IMG/VR virus record: IMGVR_UViG_3300025141_000305
Location: 1-37,303 of that record
Strand: one strand, 5' to 3'
Source: a virus
Length of the DNA: 37,303 nt
Shown: positions 7,678 to 16,977 of the stretch, in pieces
Numbering within the stretch: the first letter of the stretch is position 1
How the letters are laid out: the number at the start of each line of letters is the position of its first letter
Position numbers and translations under genes: made by a program
Notes under the pieces: model-generated
Told to the model about the DNA's origin: nothing
The model's database searches: none
The model's input: the letters and a program-made list of their open reading frames with translations, nothing else

Positions 7678-8055
7678 GTGTCCATTCGAGATAAAATTAG
7701 AAAAGCTCAGGATCGCACATCTGAAATAGTAGAGGTGCCTGAATGGGGAGTAACAGTTGAAATCCGATCAATGACCGGATCGCAACGTTCGGCAATCGTT
7801 ACAGCATTAACAAGCGACGAAGATAACAAGATGGAAGCCCTCTGGGGTGGCATGTTGGTGTCTTGTGTTTACGACCCTGAAACTGGTGACCCAGTATTCA
7901 AGGAAGATGATGCTGAATGGTTATTGGGCGAGAAATCTTCAACCGTTCTTGACCGCCTTTCAAACGTCTGCTTACAAGTAGCCGGGATTGTTGAAGGCGC
8001 AGTTGATGATGCGGGAAAAGACTCCTCGGTTTCGCCGATAGTAGAGGACGAGTAG
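7678..8055 (+). CDS. tail assembly chaperone, short form (lambda G-like)
   Basis: This 125-residue acidic protein occupies the classic position between tail tube and tape measure, where chaperones coat the tape measure during assembly. The start is GTG 7678, eight bases after GAAGGAG; an earlier GTG at 7669 overlaps that site. Near the end, the heptamer G GGA AAA at 8013-8019 is placed in frame for -1 slippage into the frame that runs to 8231. Ribosomes that do not slip end at 8055 and give this short form. I recognise the arrangement more than the sequence family. Confidence 0.8.
   Translation: MSIRDKIRKAQDRTSEIVEVPEWGVTVEIRSMTGSQRSAIVTALTSDEDNKMEALWGGMLVSCVYDPETGDPVFKEDDAEWLLGEKSSTVLDRLSNVCLQVAGIVEGAVDDAGKDSSVSPIVEDE
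8013..8019 (+). promoter_or_regulatory. programmed -1 ribosomal frameshift site
   Basis: GGGAAAA reads as G GGA AAA in the upstream frame, a canonical X-XXY-YYZ slippery heptamer close to the GGGAAAG used by lambda G-T. The downstream frame is closed by a TGA at 8007-8009 just before the heptamer and stays open from there to 8231. Confidence 0.88.
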
Positions 8056-8231
8056 AACCTGAAAGAAGATTCTATTTCCGTTTAGCTAGAGATTTAGGTA
8101 TGACTGTTGCGGAACTCCTAGACCGTATCAGTTCAGCTGAAATCACAGAATGGGCGGCTCTTTACCAGATCGAAGCTGACGAACATAAAAGACAAATAGA
8201 AAAAGCGAAAAGCAAAAGCCGTAGGAGGTAG
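8019..8231 (+). CDS. frameshift extension of tail assembly chaperone (lambda T-like)
   Basis: The -1 frame has no plausible start upstream but encodes a typical tail-assembly T-like segment: VEPERRFYFRLARDLGM, then TVAELLDRISSAEITEWAALY, then a basic tail. This matches the DUF4035-type pattern of a short helical domain with (E)LLDR..S..E.(T)EW. Fused at 8013-8019 to the upstream frame, it gives a chaperone of about 184 residues. The end carries the AGGAGG ribosome-binding site of the tape measure gene, whose GTG starts six bases after the stop codon begins to end. Confidence 0.85.
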   Translation, partial: RLLGFADSRGRVEPERRFYFRLARDLGMTVAELLDRISSAEITEWAALYQIEADEHKRQIEKAKSKSRRR

Positions 8232-8236
8232 CAAAA

Positions 8237-11134
8237 GTGGCATTAACAACAATGATCAAAGCGATCATAACCGCCGACGCTACCAAGATGAAAACGGAGT
8301 TGGCTAAAGCTGAAAAAGGCCTAGCCAACTTCGGGAAAAAAGCAACCAAAGCTGGCACAACCATGACGAAGGGCTTGACCCTTCCATTGGCGTTAGTTGC
8401 TGGTGCCGCTGTCAAATCAGCGGTTGGTTTTGAATCGTCAATGACTAAGATTCAGTCCCTGGTGGGGCTATCTGCTGACGCTGTTGAAGGTTTCACGAAA
8501 GATGTTAAAGGTTTAGCCGGTGAAACTGCTAGAGCGCCTAAAGAACTCGCTGACGCAATGTTCTTCGTTACATCTGCCGGTTTACGAGGGGCAGAAGCTA
8601 CTGATGTCCTTGCCGCCTCAGCTAAAGCCGCCGCCGTAGGGCTAGGAGACACAGCTACAATCGCCGACCTGGCCACTTCAGCCTTGAATGCTTACGGATC
8701 AGATGTTATTTCAGCCACAGACGCAACTGACGTTATGGTCGCCGCCGTTCGTGAAGGTAAGTTAGAAGCTGACGAACTCGCTGGTTCGATGGGTCGTGTT
8801 TTGCCTGTCGCTTCGTCGATGGGCGTTTCCTTCAATGAGGTTGGTGCCGCTTTCGCATCGATGTCCAGGACTGGTACAAACGCGAACGAAGCCGCGACAC
8901 AACTCCGTTCTATTATGGTTTCGCTATTGAAGCCAACCAAGCAGGCTGAAGATGCATTGGAAGGTATGGGGCTTTCCTCTGAACAATTAAGAACCCAAAT
9001 GCGAGAAGAAGGTTTGCTATCAACGTTACAAACTTTATCTACAGAGTTTGACGGTAACGCTGATGCCGCCGCACAAGTATTTGGCAATGTTCGTGCCTTA
9101 GTTGGCGTCATGGACTTGATGGGCGCTAACGCCGACACTACTGCCCAGATATTCGGCAATATGGCTGACGTTACCGGAACCCTTGATACGGCTTTCGGCA
9201 TAGCTTCTGAAACAGCAGAGTTCAAACTTAATGCCGCTATGGCAGATATCAAATTAGCTTTCATTGAATTAGGAGAGAAACTCCTTCCGGTTGTTATTCC
9301 TTTAATTCAAAAGATCGCAGGATTTATAGGGGACCTGGGAGAAAAGTTTTCAAATCTTAGTCCGTTCATGCAAAAGACTGTTATGGCGATTGGCGGTATC
9401 CTCGCTGTCGCAGGTCCGTTGTTGTTAATCGCTGGAAAACTAGCAACAGCAATCTCAGCGCTTGGGATAACTTTCACAGCCGCAGGAGTGGCGATGGCGG
9501 CAACAGTCACCGCAGGATTAGCCCTTGTTGCTCTCCCATTATTTTTCTGGTGGAAAAGCGTTAGCGAAGCCGCCGCAGATGCGAAAGAACGCCAGGAAGA
9601 ACTCACCAATTCCCTTATCGCCGCAGGTGACCCAGCTTCAACATTAGTTGCGCGAGTTCAAGAATTGAATGCAGAATATCGAGCATTGAACCCAGCCGCT
9701 GAAGCCGCTGAAGCAACCATCGGTGAGTTTATTGGCGCAAATGTTTTACTTGCAGAATTATTAGATAAGAAAGTTGCTACATCATTCCAGAACCTGGCGA
9801 TAGATACAGAAAAACTTGATGCCGCTTTACGAACCGGAACTGACACATTTGAAGATATAGAAAAGATGGCAAAGAGTTATGCCATTACTGATGAAGCGCT
9901 GATCCAAACATTACGAGAACAAGAAGGTGCAGTCGGAGATGTTACAAGTTCATTAGCTGACGAATTTGAACAAGGGAAAATAACAAGAGACGAACTAGGC
10001 AAAATGCTAGACGCTCTTGACGAAACTGCTGACTCCTGGGACGACCATAGGGAAAAGCTTGAGGAAAACTCTAAAGAATTAATCAACAACGCTGAAGAAC
10101 AAGCAACTTGGGTTAATGCTCTTGGCGCTAGTGCCACAAGTGTTCTTGAGTCAGCAGGCGACACCAGAACCTACACTGAAGCGGTTGAAGAATTAGAAAC
10201 CATGATGGGACACGTCGTCGAAAGCGAAAAGCGAAGAATCGAAGATGAAGCCAAATTAAGAAAAGAAATGGACAAGAGTTCTGCTGCTGAATTGGCAAGA
10301 GTTTCCGCAGGGCAATCCTACAACGCAATGCTTGAAGAACAAGTCATTGCACAAGCAGAAGCAGAACGAGCCGCAGAAGAAGCCGCAGACGCTCTTGAAA
10401 AAGAACGAGAAGAATTTGAAGCCTTTATAGACCGAGTGATGGACGCTACCGACCCGATCTGGACTTTATCAGAAGCTCAAGATGCTTTATTCCAATCCTC
10501 TACCGACCTGATCGACTCTCTTATTGCATCAGGTGGCAGTATCGAGGGATTCAGTGATGAAGCGATGGAAGCAAGAGCGGCAATGTCTGATATGGAAGAT
10601 TCTTTTGATGACATGATTGGGACCATACTTGATAGTGGCGGCTCTACTGAAGATGCCGCCGCCGCTTTCGTTGAATGGCGAGATGAAATAGTACAGGCGG
10701 CTATAGACGCTGGGGCAACAGACGCAACAATTTCTAAGCTGATAGATGATCTCAACATATTGGCTGATGTTGCCGATATTGAATTAGCAATAACAGTGAC
10801 TGAAATGTGGAACTCGCTTGGCGCTTCTGGTGTCATGTCCGCAGAGGACCAGCAGGCGCTTCAAGAAAATATCGCAACAGGCTGGTTTGTTGGTGCGACT
10901 GGGGCAATCGTTACACAACCAACATTGAGCATAATTGGAGAGGCGGGACCGGAAGCCGTCGTGCCTCTAAATCAAGCGGCAGGTGCTTCACCTCTTGGTG
11001 GAATGGGCGGCGACACAACCGTTCTTAACGTCACAGTCCAGGGATCAGTCCTTTCAGAAATGGATTTAACAGATGCAATTCAAGCTCAACTTATTAGAAC
11101 GAAAAACCGTAACGCCTCACTAGAGTTCGCATAA
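8237..11134 (+). CDS. tail tape measure protein
   Basis: The 965-residue protein sets tail length and is ejected ahead of the DNA. It starts at GTG 8237, eight bases after AGGAGG. The N-terminal third matches the phage tail minor/tape measure domain (GFESSMTKIQSLVGLSADAV, ELADAMFFVTSAGLRGAEA). A strongly hydrophobic stretch lies around residues 380-435 (IGGILAVAGPLLLIAG, GLALVALPLFFWW). Long Ala/Glu-rich coiled-coil helices fill residues 450-780. The C-terminus has the common tape-measure signature IIGEAGPEAVVPL. Using about 0.15 nm per residue, the tail would be near 145 nm, which is an estimate. The stop overlaps the next gene as TAATG. Confidence 0.93.
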   Translation: MALTTMIKAIITADATKMKTELAKAEKGLANFGKKATKAGTTMTKGLTLPLALVAGAAVKSAVGFESSMTKIQSLVGLSADAVEGFTKDVKGLAGETARAPKELADAMFFVTSAGLRGAEATDVLAASAKAAAVGLGDTATIADLATSALNAYGSDVISATDATDVMVAAVREGKLEADELAGSMGRVLPVASSMGVSFNEVGAAFASMSRTGTNANEAATQLRSIMVSLLKPTKQAEDALEGMGLSSEQLRTQMREEGLLSTLQTLSTEFDGNADAAAQVFGNVRALVGVMDLMGANADTTAQIFGNMADVTGTLDTAFGIASETAEFKLNAAMADIKLAFIELGEKLLPVVIPLIQKIAGFIGDLGEKFSNLSPFMQKTVMAIGGILAVAGPLLLIAGKLATAISALGITFTAAGVAMAATVTAGLALVALPLFFWWKSVSEAAADAKERQEELTNSLIAAGDPASTLVARVQELNAEYRALNPAAEAAEATIGEFIGANVLLAELLDKKVATSFQNLAIDTEKLDAALRTGTDTFEDIEKMAKSYAITDEALIQTLREQEGAVGDVTSSLADEFEQGKITRDELGKMLDALDETADSWDDHREKLEENSKELINNAEEQATWVNALGASATSVLESAGDTRTYTEAVEELETMMGHVVESEKRRIEDEAKLRKEMDKSSAAELARVSAGQSYNAMLEEQVIAQAEAERAAEEAADALEKEREEFEAFIDRVMDATDPIWTLSEAQDALFQSSTDLIDSLIASGGSIEGFSDEAMEARAAMSDMEDSFDDMIGTILDSGGSTEDAAAAFVEWRDEIVQAAIDAGATDATISKLIDDLNILADVADIELAITVTEMWNSLGASGVMSAEDQQALQENIATGWFVGATGAIVTQPTLSIIGEAGPEAVVPLNQAAGASPLGGMGGDTTVLNVTVQGSVLSEMDLTDAIQAQLIRTKNRNASLEFA

Positions 11135-12405
11135 TGGCACTCGCAACAATAACAGTGGAAGTCGCTTTCACTAAAGGCATAACAGAGACAGCCGCCGATG
11201 AAGATTTCACGACAATCTCAACTGATAACCCTGTCCGGTCTTTTCAAATTGTTCGAGGTCGGAAGATGGAACTCGATACGAACCAAGCTGGTCGAGCAGT
11301 AATTGTTTGCTCAAACTCAAACGGAAAACTTGATCCCTCAAATACTGGTTCAGGTTCCCCATATTATGTGAGTGGTGCGACAAACGTTATCCCGATGCGA
11401 CATATCAGGATCAAAGCAACTGATCCAAGCACTTCAACTGCTCATGTTATTTTCAGGGGATTCGTTGAAAGGTGGACCCAAGAGTATCCAAACGACAAGG
11501 ATCAACTCGTTAGAATTGAATGTGTAGACGCTTTCAAATCTTTGTCGCTTGCATATTGTGACGGTACAACCGAGTCTCAAGAACTTTCAGGTTTACGAAT
11601 AGCAAACTTATTAGATCAAGCTTCATGGCCAGGTGATGGCTCTGGGGATTTAGAGTTTGCGGGATACCGTGACATCGATAACACAGCAGATAATTCGACA
11701 GTTCCCTCAAAAGCTTATACAACCTCGCTTGATGTTTTATTACAGTCCCAGGATATTGAAAACGCTGAAATCGGTTCTTTCTTTGTATCTCGATCAGGTG
11801 TTATGACTTTCAAGAATAGGACTAACAGGATCGCTTCTTTTGCTTCTATTGCCGCAACGTTTTCTGACACCAGTACTTCCGGCGGCAAAGTTAAATACCA
11901 CAATCTTGATTTTGAGATGGAAGATTTGGACATAACGAATCGCATCGACACGGAGATAGCTAGTGGTTCCTCTGGTACCCAGCAGAACAACACAGACAGC
12001 CAAACTAAGTATGGCATCAGGTCTAATACTGAATCCGGCTTAATGCTTACTGATACTGCTGACGCGAATTCCTGGGCGCAATACCAACTAGGTCGTTTGG
12101 CTGAACCCGCGAACAGGGTGAAATCCATTACTCTACAGCCGCAAGATCAAGACGCTCTTTGGGTTGTAGCTTTACAGGCAGAACTCGGAAATGCTTACGT
12201 TGTCGAACGGACACCAGCAGACGGTCACTCGATTAGCAACACGGTTATTTGCGAGCGAATTGTTCATAAAGGTATGGGTTCAAGATGGACAACAATTATG
12301 GAAATGTCGCCAGCGGATACAGCAGGTTACTGGACTCTCGACGACGGTTCTGGAACTTATGCCGCCTTTTCTGAACTCGGAAATACGACTAGACTATTCT
12401 TCTAA
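11134..12405 (+). CDS. minor tail / tail-tip protein
   Basis: This 423-residue protein follows the tape measure by a TAATG overlap, where distal tail or baseplate hub proteins are encoded. The N-terminal half is beta-rich with a segment RGRKMELDTNQAGRAVIV then FRGFVERWTQEYPNDKD, the pattern of actinophage minor tail proteins in which a short beta-barrel precedes a hub-like domain. The middle is Ser/Thr rich. I recognise the position and general pattern rather than a specific catalytic domain, and see no lytic motif. Confidence 0.7.
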   Translation: MALATITVEVAFTKGITETAADEDFTTISTDNPVRSFQIVRGRKMELDTNQAGRAVIVCSNSNGKLDPSNTGSGSPYYVSGATNVIPMRHIRIKATDPSTSTAHVIFRGFVERWTQEYPNDKDQLVRIECVDAFKSLSLAYCDGTTESQELSGLRIANLLDQASWPGDGSGDLEFAGYRDIDNTADNSTVPSKAYTTSLDVLLQSQDIENAEIGSFFVSRSGVMTFKNRTNRIASFASIAATFSDTSTSGGKVKYHNLDFEMEDLDITNRIDTEIASGSSGTQQNNTDSQTKYGIRSNTESGLMLTDTADANSWAQYQLGRLAEPANRVKSITLQPQDQDALWVVALQAELGNAYVVERTPADGHSISNTVICERIVHKGMGSRWTTIMEMSPADTAGYWTLDDGSGTYAAFSELGNTTRLFF

Positions 12406-12414
12406 GGATTTAAA

Positions 12415-13809
12415 ATGACTCAAATTAACTGGCAATACCAAGTGAACAACAGAGCAGGCGGGTATATCGTCACGGCTACAGACTGGAATGATCTTGCTGG
12501 AAACTTTCGTGCGTTCATAGATCAGACGACAGGTTCAGGCACGACAGACAATTCAGCGTTGCCTATTGGAATAGATTTAGTGAACGACAGGGTTTATATT
12601 TCTGATCCAGATTCAACTACTCCTGAAGATGCAAACCACGCTGACACAACTTTATCTGTAGTTGGGACAACGACCTTGAATGGCAAGGTGGTGATGGGGT
12701 CAGATGATGACATTACTTCTTTCACCGGAACCACAGTCGGAGCCGTGAAAATAGATAACAACCAATATGACGCTGACGACTTCACTTGTTTAGACTTCGG
12801 ATATTCGGGAAGTGCTAACCCTATCGGCAGAATCGGTTTGAAAATAACCGGCGGCGGTTCCAGTTTGAACTTCGGAACTTCCAACAGTTACAGCAGCGGA
12901 GTAACAAACACAGCAATGACTATCAGTTTAGACGGCAAAGTTGGTATCAACAACACGGCTCCTGACAAACTACTTCAAGTCACAGAAGGAGACAGCGGTG
13001 TAACCCCTAGCGCTTCTCACCATGTTGTTATTGAATCCGATGACGATATGGGAATGCTTATCGCTTCGGGAACAACTAAAAACGGCTATGTACGGTTTGG
13101 AGACAGTGACTCTGCTGCATCGGGTGGTTTCAATTATGACCACAACAACAACAGCCTGAAAATTAGAACTAACGGTACCGACCACATGATTATCAACAAT
13201 TCTGGTCAGATGGGTTTCCGAGATGATGCCGCCGCAACGACATTAGGTAGCAGGATGGTCACTTTCAGGACTCAAACTACGACAATGACACCGTTTTTAT
13301 GTTGGAGAGAAAACGACGTTGATGCTGTAGGAGCCACAGCCAGCATCTTCATGCTTGGAATGAATGGTGATTCCACTAATCCGGGTACTGATGATTACTT
13401 CATGCTCTTCAGAAGAGGCAATGGAACAACTATCGGTTCTGTTAAAGGTACAGGGTCGGCTTCTGTGAACTTCGCTACTACATCAGACCAAACCTTGAAA
13501 AATGATCTTGGTGACGCAGGCGATGTATCAGCCATTATTGACGGTTTCAATGTTCATAAGTTCACATGGAAAGACGCTAACGATGAAGTAGGAGAGCAAA
13601 TAGGTTTATTCGCTCAAGAAGCACTAGCGGTTGAAGACATGCCTTATGGCATCGCAACACCAGCGAAAACAAAGCAAGAAGAGAACGACGTTGGTGAGAT
13701 GGAAGATGTCTACTATCCAGCGTCTATTGACTACTCAAAACTTGTTCCGTTGTTAATACAAGAAATTAAGTCTTTGAGATCAAGAGTGGAAACTTTGGAG
13801 ACATCATGA
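12415..13809 (+). CDS. tail fibre/spike with C-terminal S74 intramolecular chaperone
   Basis: The product (464 residues) is the likely receptor-binding fibre. Residues 1-345 are Gly/Asn/Thr-rich and beta-helical in character (TTLNGKVVMGSDDDI, SLDGKVGINNTAPDKLLQV). The C-terminus is a peptidase S74 domain: TTSDQTLKND holds the Ser357/Lys362 catalytic dyad (five-residue spacing), followed by FNVHKFTWKD and EQIGLFAQE. It ends in a coiled coil, LVPLLIQEIKSLRSRVETLE, that assists trimerisation. Such domains fold the trimer and then cleave themselves off just before the Ser. AAGGAT lies upstream of ATG. A related gene is not present elsewhere in the window. Confidence 0.88.
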   Translation: MTQINWQYQVNNRAGGYIVTATDWNDLAGNFRAFIDQTTGSGTTDNSALPIGIDLVNDRVYISDPDSTTPEDANHADTTLSVVGTTTLNGKVVMGSDDDITSFTGTTVGAVKIDNNQYDADDFTCLDFGYSGSANPIGRIGLKITGGGSSLNFGTSNSYSSGVTNTAMTISLDGKVGINNTAPDKLLQVTEGDSGVTPSASHHVVIESDDDMGMLIASGTTKNGYVRFGDSDSAASGGFNYDHNNNSLKIRTNGTDHMIINNSGQMGFRDDAAATTLGSRMVTFRTQTTTMTPFLCWRENDVDAVGATASIFMLGMNGDSTNPGTDDYFMLFRRGNGTTIGSVKGTGSASVNFATTSDQTLKNDLGDAGDVSAIIDGFNVHKFTWKDANDEVGEQIGLFAQEALAVEDMPYGIATPAKTKQEENDVGEMEDVYYPASIDYSKLVPLLIQEIKSLRSRVETLETS

Positions 13810-14006
13810 CCGAAGTATCCATAGAAGAAGTATTCAACGAATTACAAACGACACCAGAGGGCAGGCAACAACTTGAACTCGCCACACTTCGGGCGATAAT
13901 TAAAAACCAGCAAACTCAAATACAGAACATGAACTGCGAATGCGAATGTTGTAACTGTCCTCCCAATCCAACAGGGGAACAAGAGGAAGATGAGCAATCT
14001 AACTAA
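13806..14006 (+). CDS. small Cys-rich protein, 66 residues
   Basis: The gene starts on an ATGA overlap with the fibre stop. A helical N-terminus (SIEEVFNELQTTPEGRQQLE, LRAIIKNQQTQIQ) likely forms a coiled coil and is followed by five cysteines at 44, 46, 48, 49 and 51 (NCECECCNCPP), then an acidic tail. The cysteine cluster could bind metal or form disulphides. No family is recognised; a fibre accessory or assembly factor would fit the position. Confidence 0.65.
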   Translation: MTEVSIEEVFNELQTTPEGRQQLELATLRAIIKNQQTQIQNMNCECECCNCPPNPTGEQEEDEQSN

Positions 14007-14181
14007 ATTACTTGCAGGCATCACAGCACTAATCACAGCGGCAGGAGGAATGATCGTAGCTTTGAGAGGCGGCGGTGAATCTTTGCCGCAACCAATAACA
14101 CAAATCATTATTCAAGACATCGGCGACTACCAGGAGTTCGTAGATGGCACCGATTTAGACTATTATGACCACATGAAGTAA
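13990..14181 (+). CDS. small membrane protein, holin-like candidate
   Basis: A 63-residue product with one hydrophobic N-terminal segment (LLAGITALITAAGGMIVAL, residues 7-25) and an acidic C-terminus (DIGDYQEFVDGTDLDYYDH). It overlaps the preceding gene by 17 bp and has GAGGAAG just before ATG. Its place directly before the amidase suggests a role in lysis, such as a pinholin, antiholin or membrane anchor. The r1t-type protein at 17110 is a better candidate for the main holin. Confidence 0.6.
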   Translation: MSNLTKLLAGITALITAAGGMIVALRGGGESLPQPITQIIIQDIGDYQEFVDGTDLDYYDHMK

Positions 14182-14201
14182 AAATAGACTAACATTAAGA
14201 C

Positions 14202-14984
14202 ATGATTTCGTACACTACGATTTCTCGCAAGCGGCGACGGAGACATGCTGATGTCCTGACGCTTCAGGAATGGCTGATAGAAATTGGGCATCGGCCAGGT
14301 GCCATCGATGGCGTATTCAATAAAAAAGTTGAGCGAGCTGTTATCAACTTTCAAACAAATGCTGGATTAGTTGTTGATGGTGTTGTGGGAAACCAGACCT
14401 GGGAAGCTTTGAAAATTGCATTATCTATGCAACGTAACGTTCTTGAATCTAAAGAACCGAAAGAATTTAGGGTAATTCCTAAGCGAGAATGGGGAGGGCG
14501 AGCGCCTAGACAAACAGCACCCCTCTTGAAACATATTCCGGTAATTTATATTCACCACACAGCTAGTCCTAGACCGTCGATAGCTGGAGAGTTTACTGAT
14601 GCTAGGAGGCACCAGGATCGACACATGGACGTTAATGGTTGGAGTGATTTAGCTTACAATTTCGTGATTACGCCTTCGGGCAGGATAATTGAAGGCAGGG
14701 GATTTGGAATCAGACCGGCTGGAAAAGGTTTAGGTGTTCGTAGGACGTACGGAATAGTCTTTCAAGGTTGCTTCCACCCTTACGTCAATGAAAAACCAAC
14801 CGAAGCGGCGATTGAAGCTTGTAGCTGGTTAGTTAAAAAGATGATTGACGAGGAATGGGTCGTCCCTGGTGTGGAAATTACCCCACATCGACACAATAAC
14901 GGTGCTAAAACTGTATGTCCTGGCGACCACTTGTATAATCGGATAGACGACATCAGAAAAGAAGTTTATGCAACCGTACTATGA
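14202..14984 (+). CDS. endolysin: peptidoglycan-binding domain plus N-acetylmuramoyl-L-alanine amidase
   Basis: This 260-residue lysin cuts the bond between muramic acid and the peptide stem at the end of infection. Residues 18-75 are a PG_binding_1 domain (LTLQEWLIEIGHRPGAIDG, GVVGNQTWEAL). Residues 91-255 are an amidase_2/PGRP domain beginning VIPKREWGGR. The zinc ligands are His118 or 119 in YIHHTAS, His229 in TPHRHNN and Cys239 in CPGDH. There is no signal peptide, so it needs a holin. The upstream 20 bases have no ribosome-binding site, but TAACAT lies six bases before ATG, so it may be leaderless. The next gene overlaps by 17 bp. Confidence 0.93.
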   Translation: MISYTTISRKRRRRHADVLTLQEWLIEIGHRPGAIDGVFNKKVERAVINFQTNAGLVVDGVVGNQTWEALKIALSMQRNVLESKEPKEFRVIPKREWGGRAPRQTAPLLKHIPVIYIHHTASPRPSIAGEFTDARRHQDRHMDVNGWSDLAYNFVITPSGRIIEGRGFGIRPAGKGLGVRRTYGIVFQGCFHPYVNEKPTEAAIEACSWLVKKMIDEEWVVPGVEITPHRHNNGAKTVCPGDHLYNRIDDIRKEVYATVL

Positions 14985-15705
14985 AGATAACAATACAACA
15001 ATTTTTCACAGCGACTGCTTGAATGTTGAACTGACTGAAAAGCCTAAACTTATTTTGACTGATCCACCTTATGCAACCGGCAAAGTTCAAAGCCGTGTCG
15101 GTGGTGAAAGTTATCCGGACAAAGAATCGGCAGAACAGATTTCCGAAAAGATAGAAACATTATGCGAGAAATGGTTTGGAGTAGATACTACGCTTGCCGT
15201 GGTATGTGATTACCGTTTGGCTTATCCGTTAGTGGCGAAGCTAGCAAAGTTTGGTTTAGTTTTGCGTGGTGAAATTATCTGGCAATTTGGATTAGGTCGC
15301 TCACGAAAATCTTGGTGGGCGAATAAACATAACCACATTTTGACTTTTACTGAAACGGAAACATCAGGTCAGTTTGATCCGTCAGCAATTCCTAGAACAA
15401 AACGCATTGTAGGCTCCAAAGGCTACCCACCAGATAAACCAGTTGGGAGCGTGTGGGAATACACTTTCGGGCAGAGTAATTCCGAGAGGGTAAAATATCC
15501 TAATCAAAAACCTTTGGCACTTTTGGAACCAATCGTTAAGGCACACACTTCTGACTCGGATTTAGTGTTTGACCCTTTTATGGGTTCGGGGTCTACTAGT
15601 GTTGCAAGTACCCGAAACGGTAGAAGATTTATTGGTTGCGATATTAAACAAGAAGCTTGCGACATAGCGGTTCAGCGAATACACAAGGAGTTTGCATTAG
15701 TATGA
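14968..15705 (+). CDS. site-specific DNA methyltransferase (N6-adenine or N4-cytosine)
   Basis: The 245-residue enzyme transfers a methyl group from S-adenosylmethionine to an amino group of a base. The catalytic motif DPPY is at residues 32-35. The AdoMet-binding motif DPFMGSGSTSVA is near the C-terminus, followed by FIGCDIKQEACDIA. Catalytic motif first and AdoMet motif last is the beta-class order. DPPY fits adenine methylation slightly better than cytosine N4. There is no partner restriction gene beside it, so it is an orphan that probably protects phage DNA. The start lies inside the amidase gene. Confidence 0.88.
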   Translation: MQPYYEDNNTTIFHSDCLNVELTEKPKLILTDPPYATGKVQSRVGGESYPDKESAEQISEKIETLCEKWFGVDTTLAVVCDYRLAYPLVAKLAKFGLVLRGEIIWQFGLGRSRKSWWANKHNHILTFTETETSGQFDPSAIPRTKRIVGSKGYPPDKPVGSVWEYTFGQSNSERVKYPNQKPLALLEPIVKAHTSDSDLVFDPFMGSGSTSVASTRNGRRFIGCDIKQEACDIAVQRIHKEFALV

Positions 15706-15908
15706 AACTTGACGAATTTGTAGAGAACGAAGATAACCGGCGGCAACGCTGGGTGGATACTTTGCCGCAAGAAATTCAAGACCAGATATTAAACTCAACT
15801 GCTGGACCTGCTCAAATCACCAGGTGGTTGATTAATGCTGGATACACTGATGCGACTCAAAGGAAAATTGACCCACTAATCGAGGAACGGAGAAGAAATC
15901 GTGCCTGA
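15702..15908 (+). CDS. hypothetical protein, 68 residues
   Basis: The start is the ATG at 15702, which overlaps the methyltransferase stop as ATGA; longer in-frame extensions lie inside that gene. The product is charged and helical, beginning MKLDEFVENEDNRRQRWVD, with QITRWLINAGYTDATQRKID resembling a small DNA-binding helix-turn-helix. It overlaps the following GTG start by eight bases. No family is recognised with confidence. Confidence 0.65.
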   Translation: MKLDEFVENEDNRRQRWVDTLPQEIQDQILNSTAGPAQITRWLINAGYTDATQRKIDPLIEERRRNRA

Positions 15909-16977
15909 CCTGGAAGATTTTGTGGAAGGTGAGGAGCTATTAAGTCAAGTCGCAAGGTTAGAACGGAACGCTGTAAAGAATAAAGTATCTCTCGCTGCCG
16001 CTAAGAACGACATTCAAGCCCTGTCCGGCGATTTAGAAGCCGCAAATGTAAGGTTATCCATCTATGAAGCCGCAACAGCACAGACACCCCCGAAATGGCT
16101 CTCGTTAAAAAAGCCTAAGAAATCATCTGCGATTGCAGTAGCTATGTTAAGCGATACCCACTGGGACGAGGTAGTAAAACCGGAGGAAGTTGATTATGTC
16201 AATAAGTATGATCGAGAAATAGCAGAGAAACGGCTATATCGTTTTGTTGATAGGACAATCGCCCTAGCGAGGGACTATGTAGCTGGACCTGTTGAAGTGA
16301 CTGGATTAACTCTATTCCTGGGCGGCGACATGGTTTCAGGGGACATACATGAAGAACTCACCGAATCGAACGAAGGGACAATGCTAGAAACTGTTGTTCA
16401 TTGGACTGGGCAACTCGCTTCAGCAATAACAACTTTGGCAGACCATTTTGAGAAAGTTCATATCGCAGGCGTTGTCGGTAATCACGGCAGGCGTACAAGA
16501 AAGAGCCGGTCAAAGAAAAGAGTAAGAGATAACTTTGATTGGCTGATTTACCAGTCCGTTTCAACGATGCTAAAAGATGATAAGCGAATCACCTGGCAGA
16601 TACCTGAAGCCGCAGACACGGTAGTTAAAGTTCACGACACCAAATTCTTACTAACCCACGGCGATAAAGTTCGCGGAGGTGGCGGCGTAGGTGGCATCTG
16701 GCCACCTATCAAAAGAATGCAATTCAGGTTGAAAGCTAACCCCCAAACAGCACATGACATTATGTGTATTGGGCATTGGCATCAACTTGTTCTTGCCCCT
16801 TCTGCCGGTCTAGTTGTTAATGGCTCCCCAAAAGGTTGGGACGAGTATGCCGCTACTTCTGGATTTGAATTTCACGCTCAAGACACCGCCCAAGCTTTCA
16901 TGTTAGTAACACCTGAACACGGCGTTACTGTTTCTGCCCCTATTTTCTGTGTTGATAGGGCTTCCGAAAATTGGTAA
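15901..16977 (+). CDS. calcineurin-like metallophosphoesterase
   Basis: Five metal-binding motifs appear in order across the 358-residue protein: SDTHW (Asp85, His87), GGDM (Asp143), GNHGR (Asn194, His195), THGD (His253) and GHWH (291-294). This is the two-metal phosphoesterase fold shared by Mre11/SbcD nucleases and phosphatases. Residues 1-60 form a separate acidic coiled coil (LLSQVARLERNAVKNKVS). The GTG start overlaps the previous gene. The long insert and phage context favour a nuclease or DNA end-processing function, but a nucleotide phosphatase is possible; the motifs do not decide the substrate. Confidence 0.85.
   Translation: MPDLEDFVEGEELLSQVARLERNAVKNKVSLAAAKNDIQALSGDLEAANVRLSIYEAATAQTPPKWLSLKKPKKSSAIAVAMLSDTHWDEVVKPEEVDYVNKYDREIAEKRLYRFVDRTIALARDYVAGPVEVTGLTLFLGGDMVSGDIHEELTESNEGTMLETVVHWTGQLASAITTLADHFEKVHIAGVVGNHGRRTRKSRSKKRVRDNFDWLIYQSVSTMLKDDKRITWQIPEAADTVVKVHDTKFLLTHGDKVRGGGGVGGIWPPIKRMQFRLKANPQTAHDIMCIGHWHQLVLAPSAGLVVNGSPKGWDEYAATSGFEFHAQDTAQAFMLVTPEHGVTVSAPIFCVDRASENW

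Noticed and set aside
8692-9264. Open frame of 190 codons on the minus strand inside the tape measure gene
   Set aside because: Ala/Ser-rich antisense shadow of a well-supported coding sequence. Several similar shadows cover the same gene.
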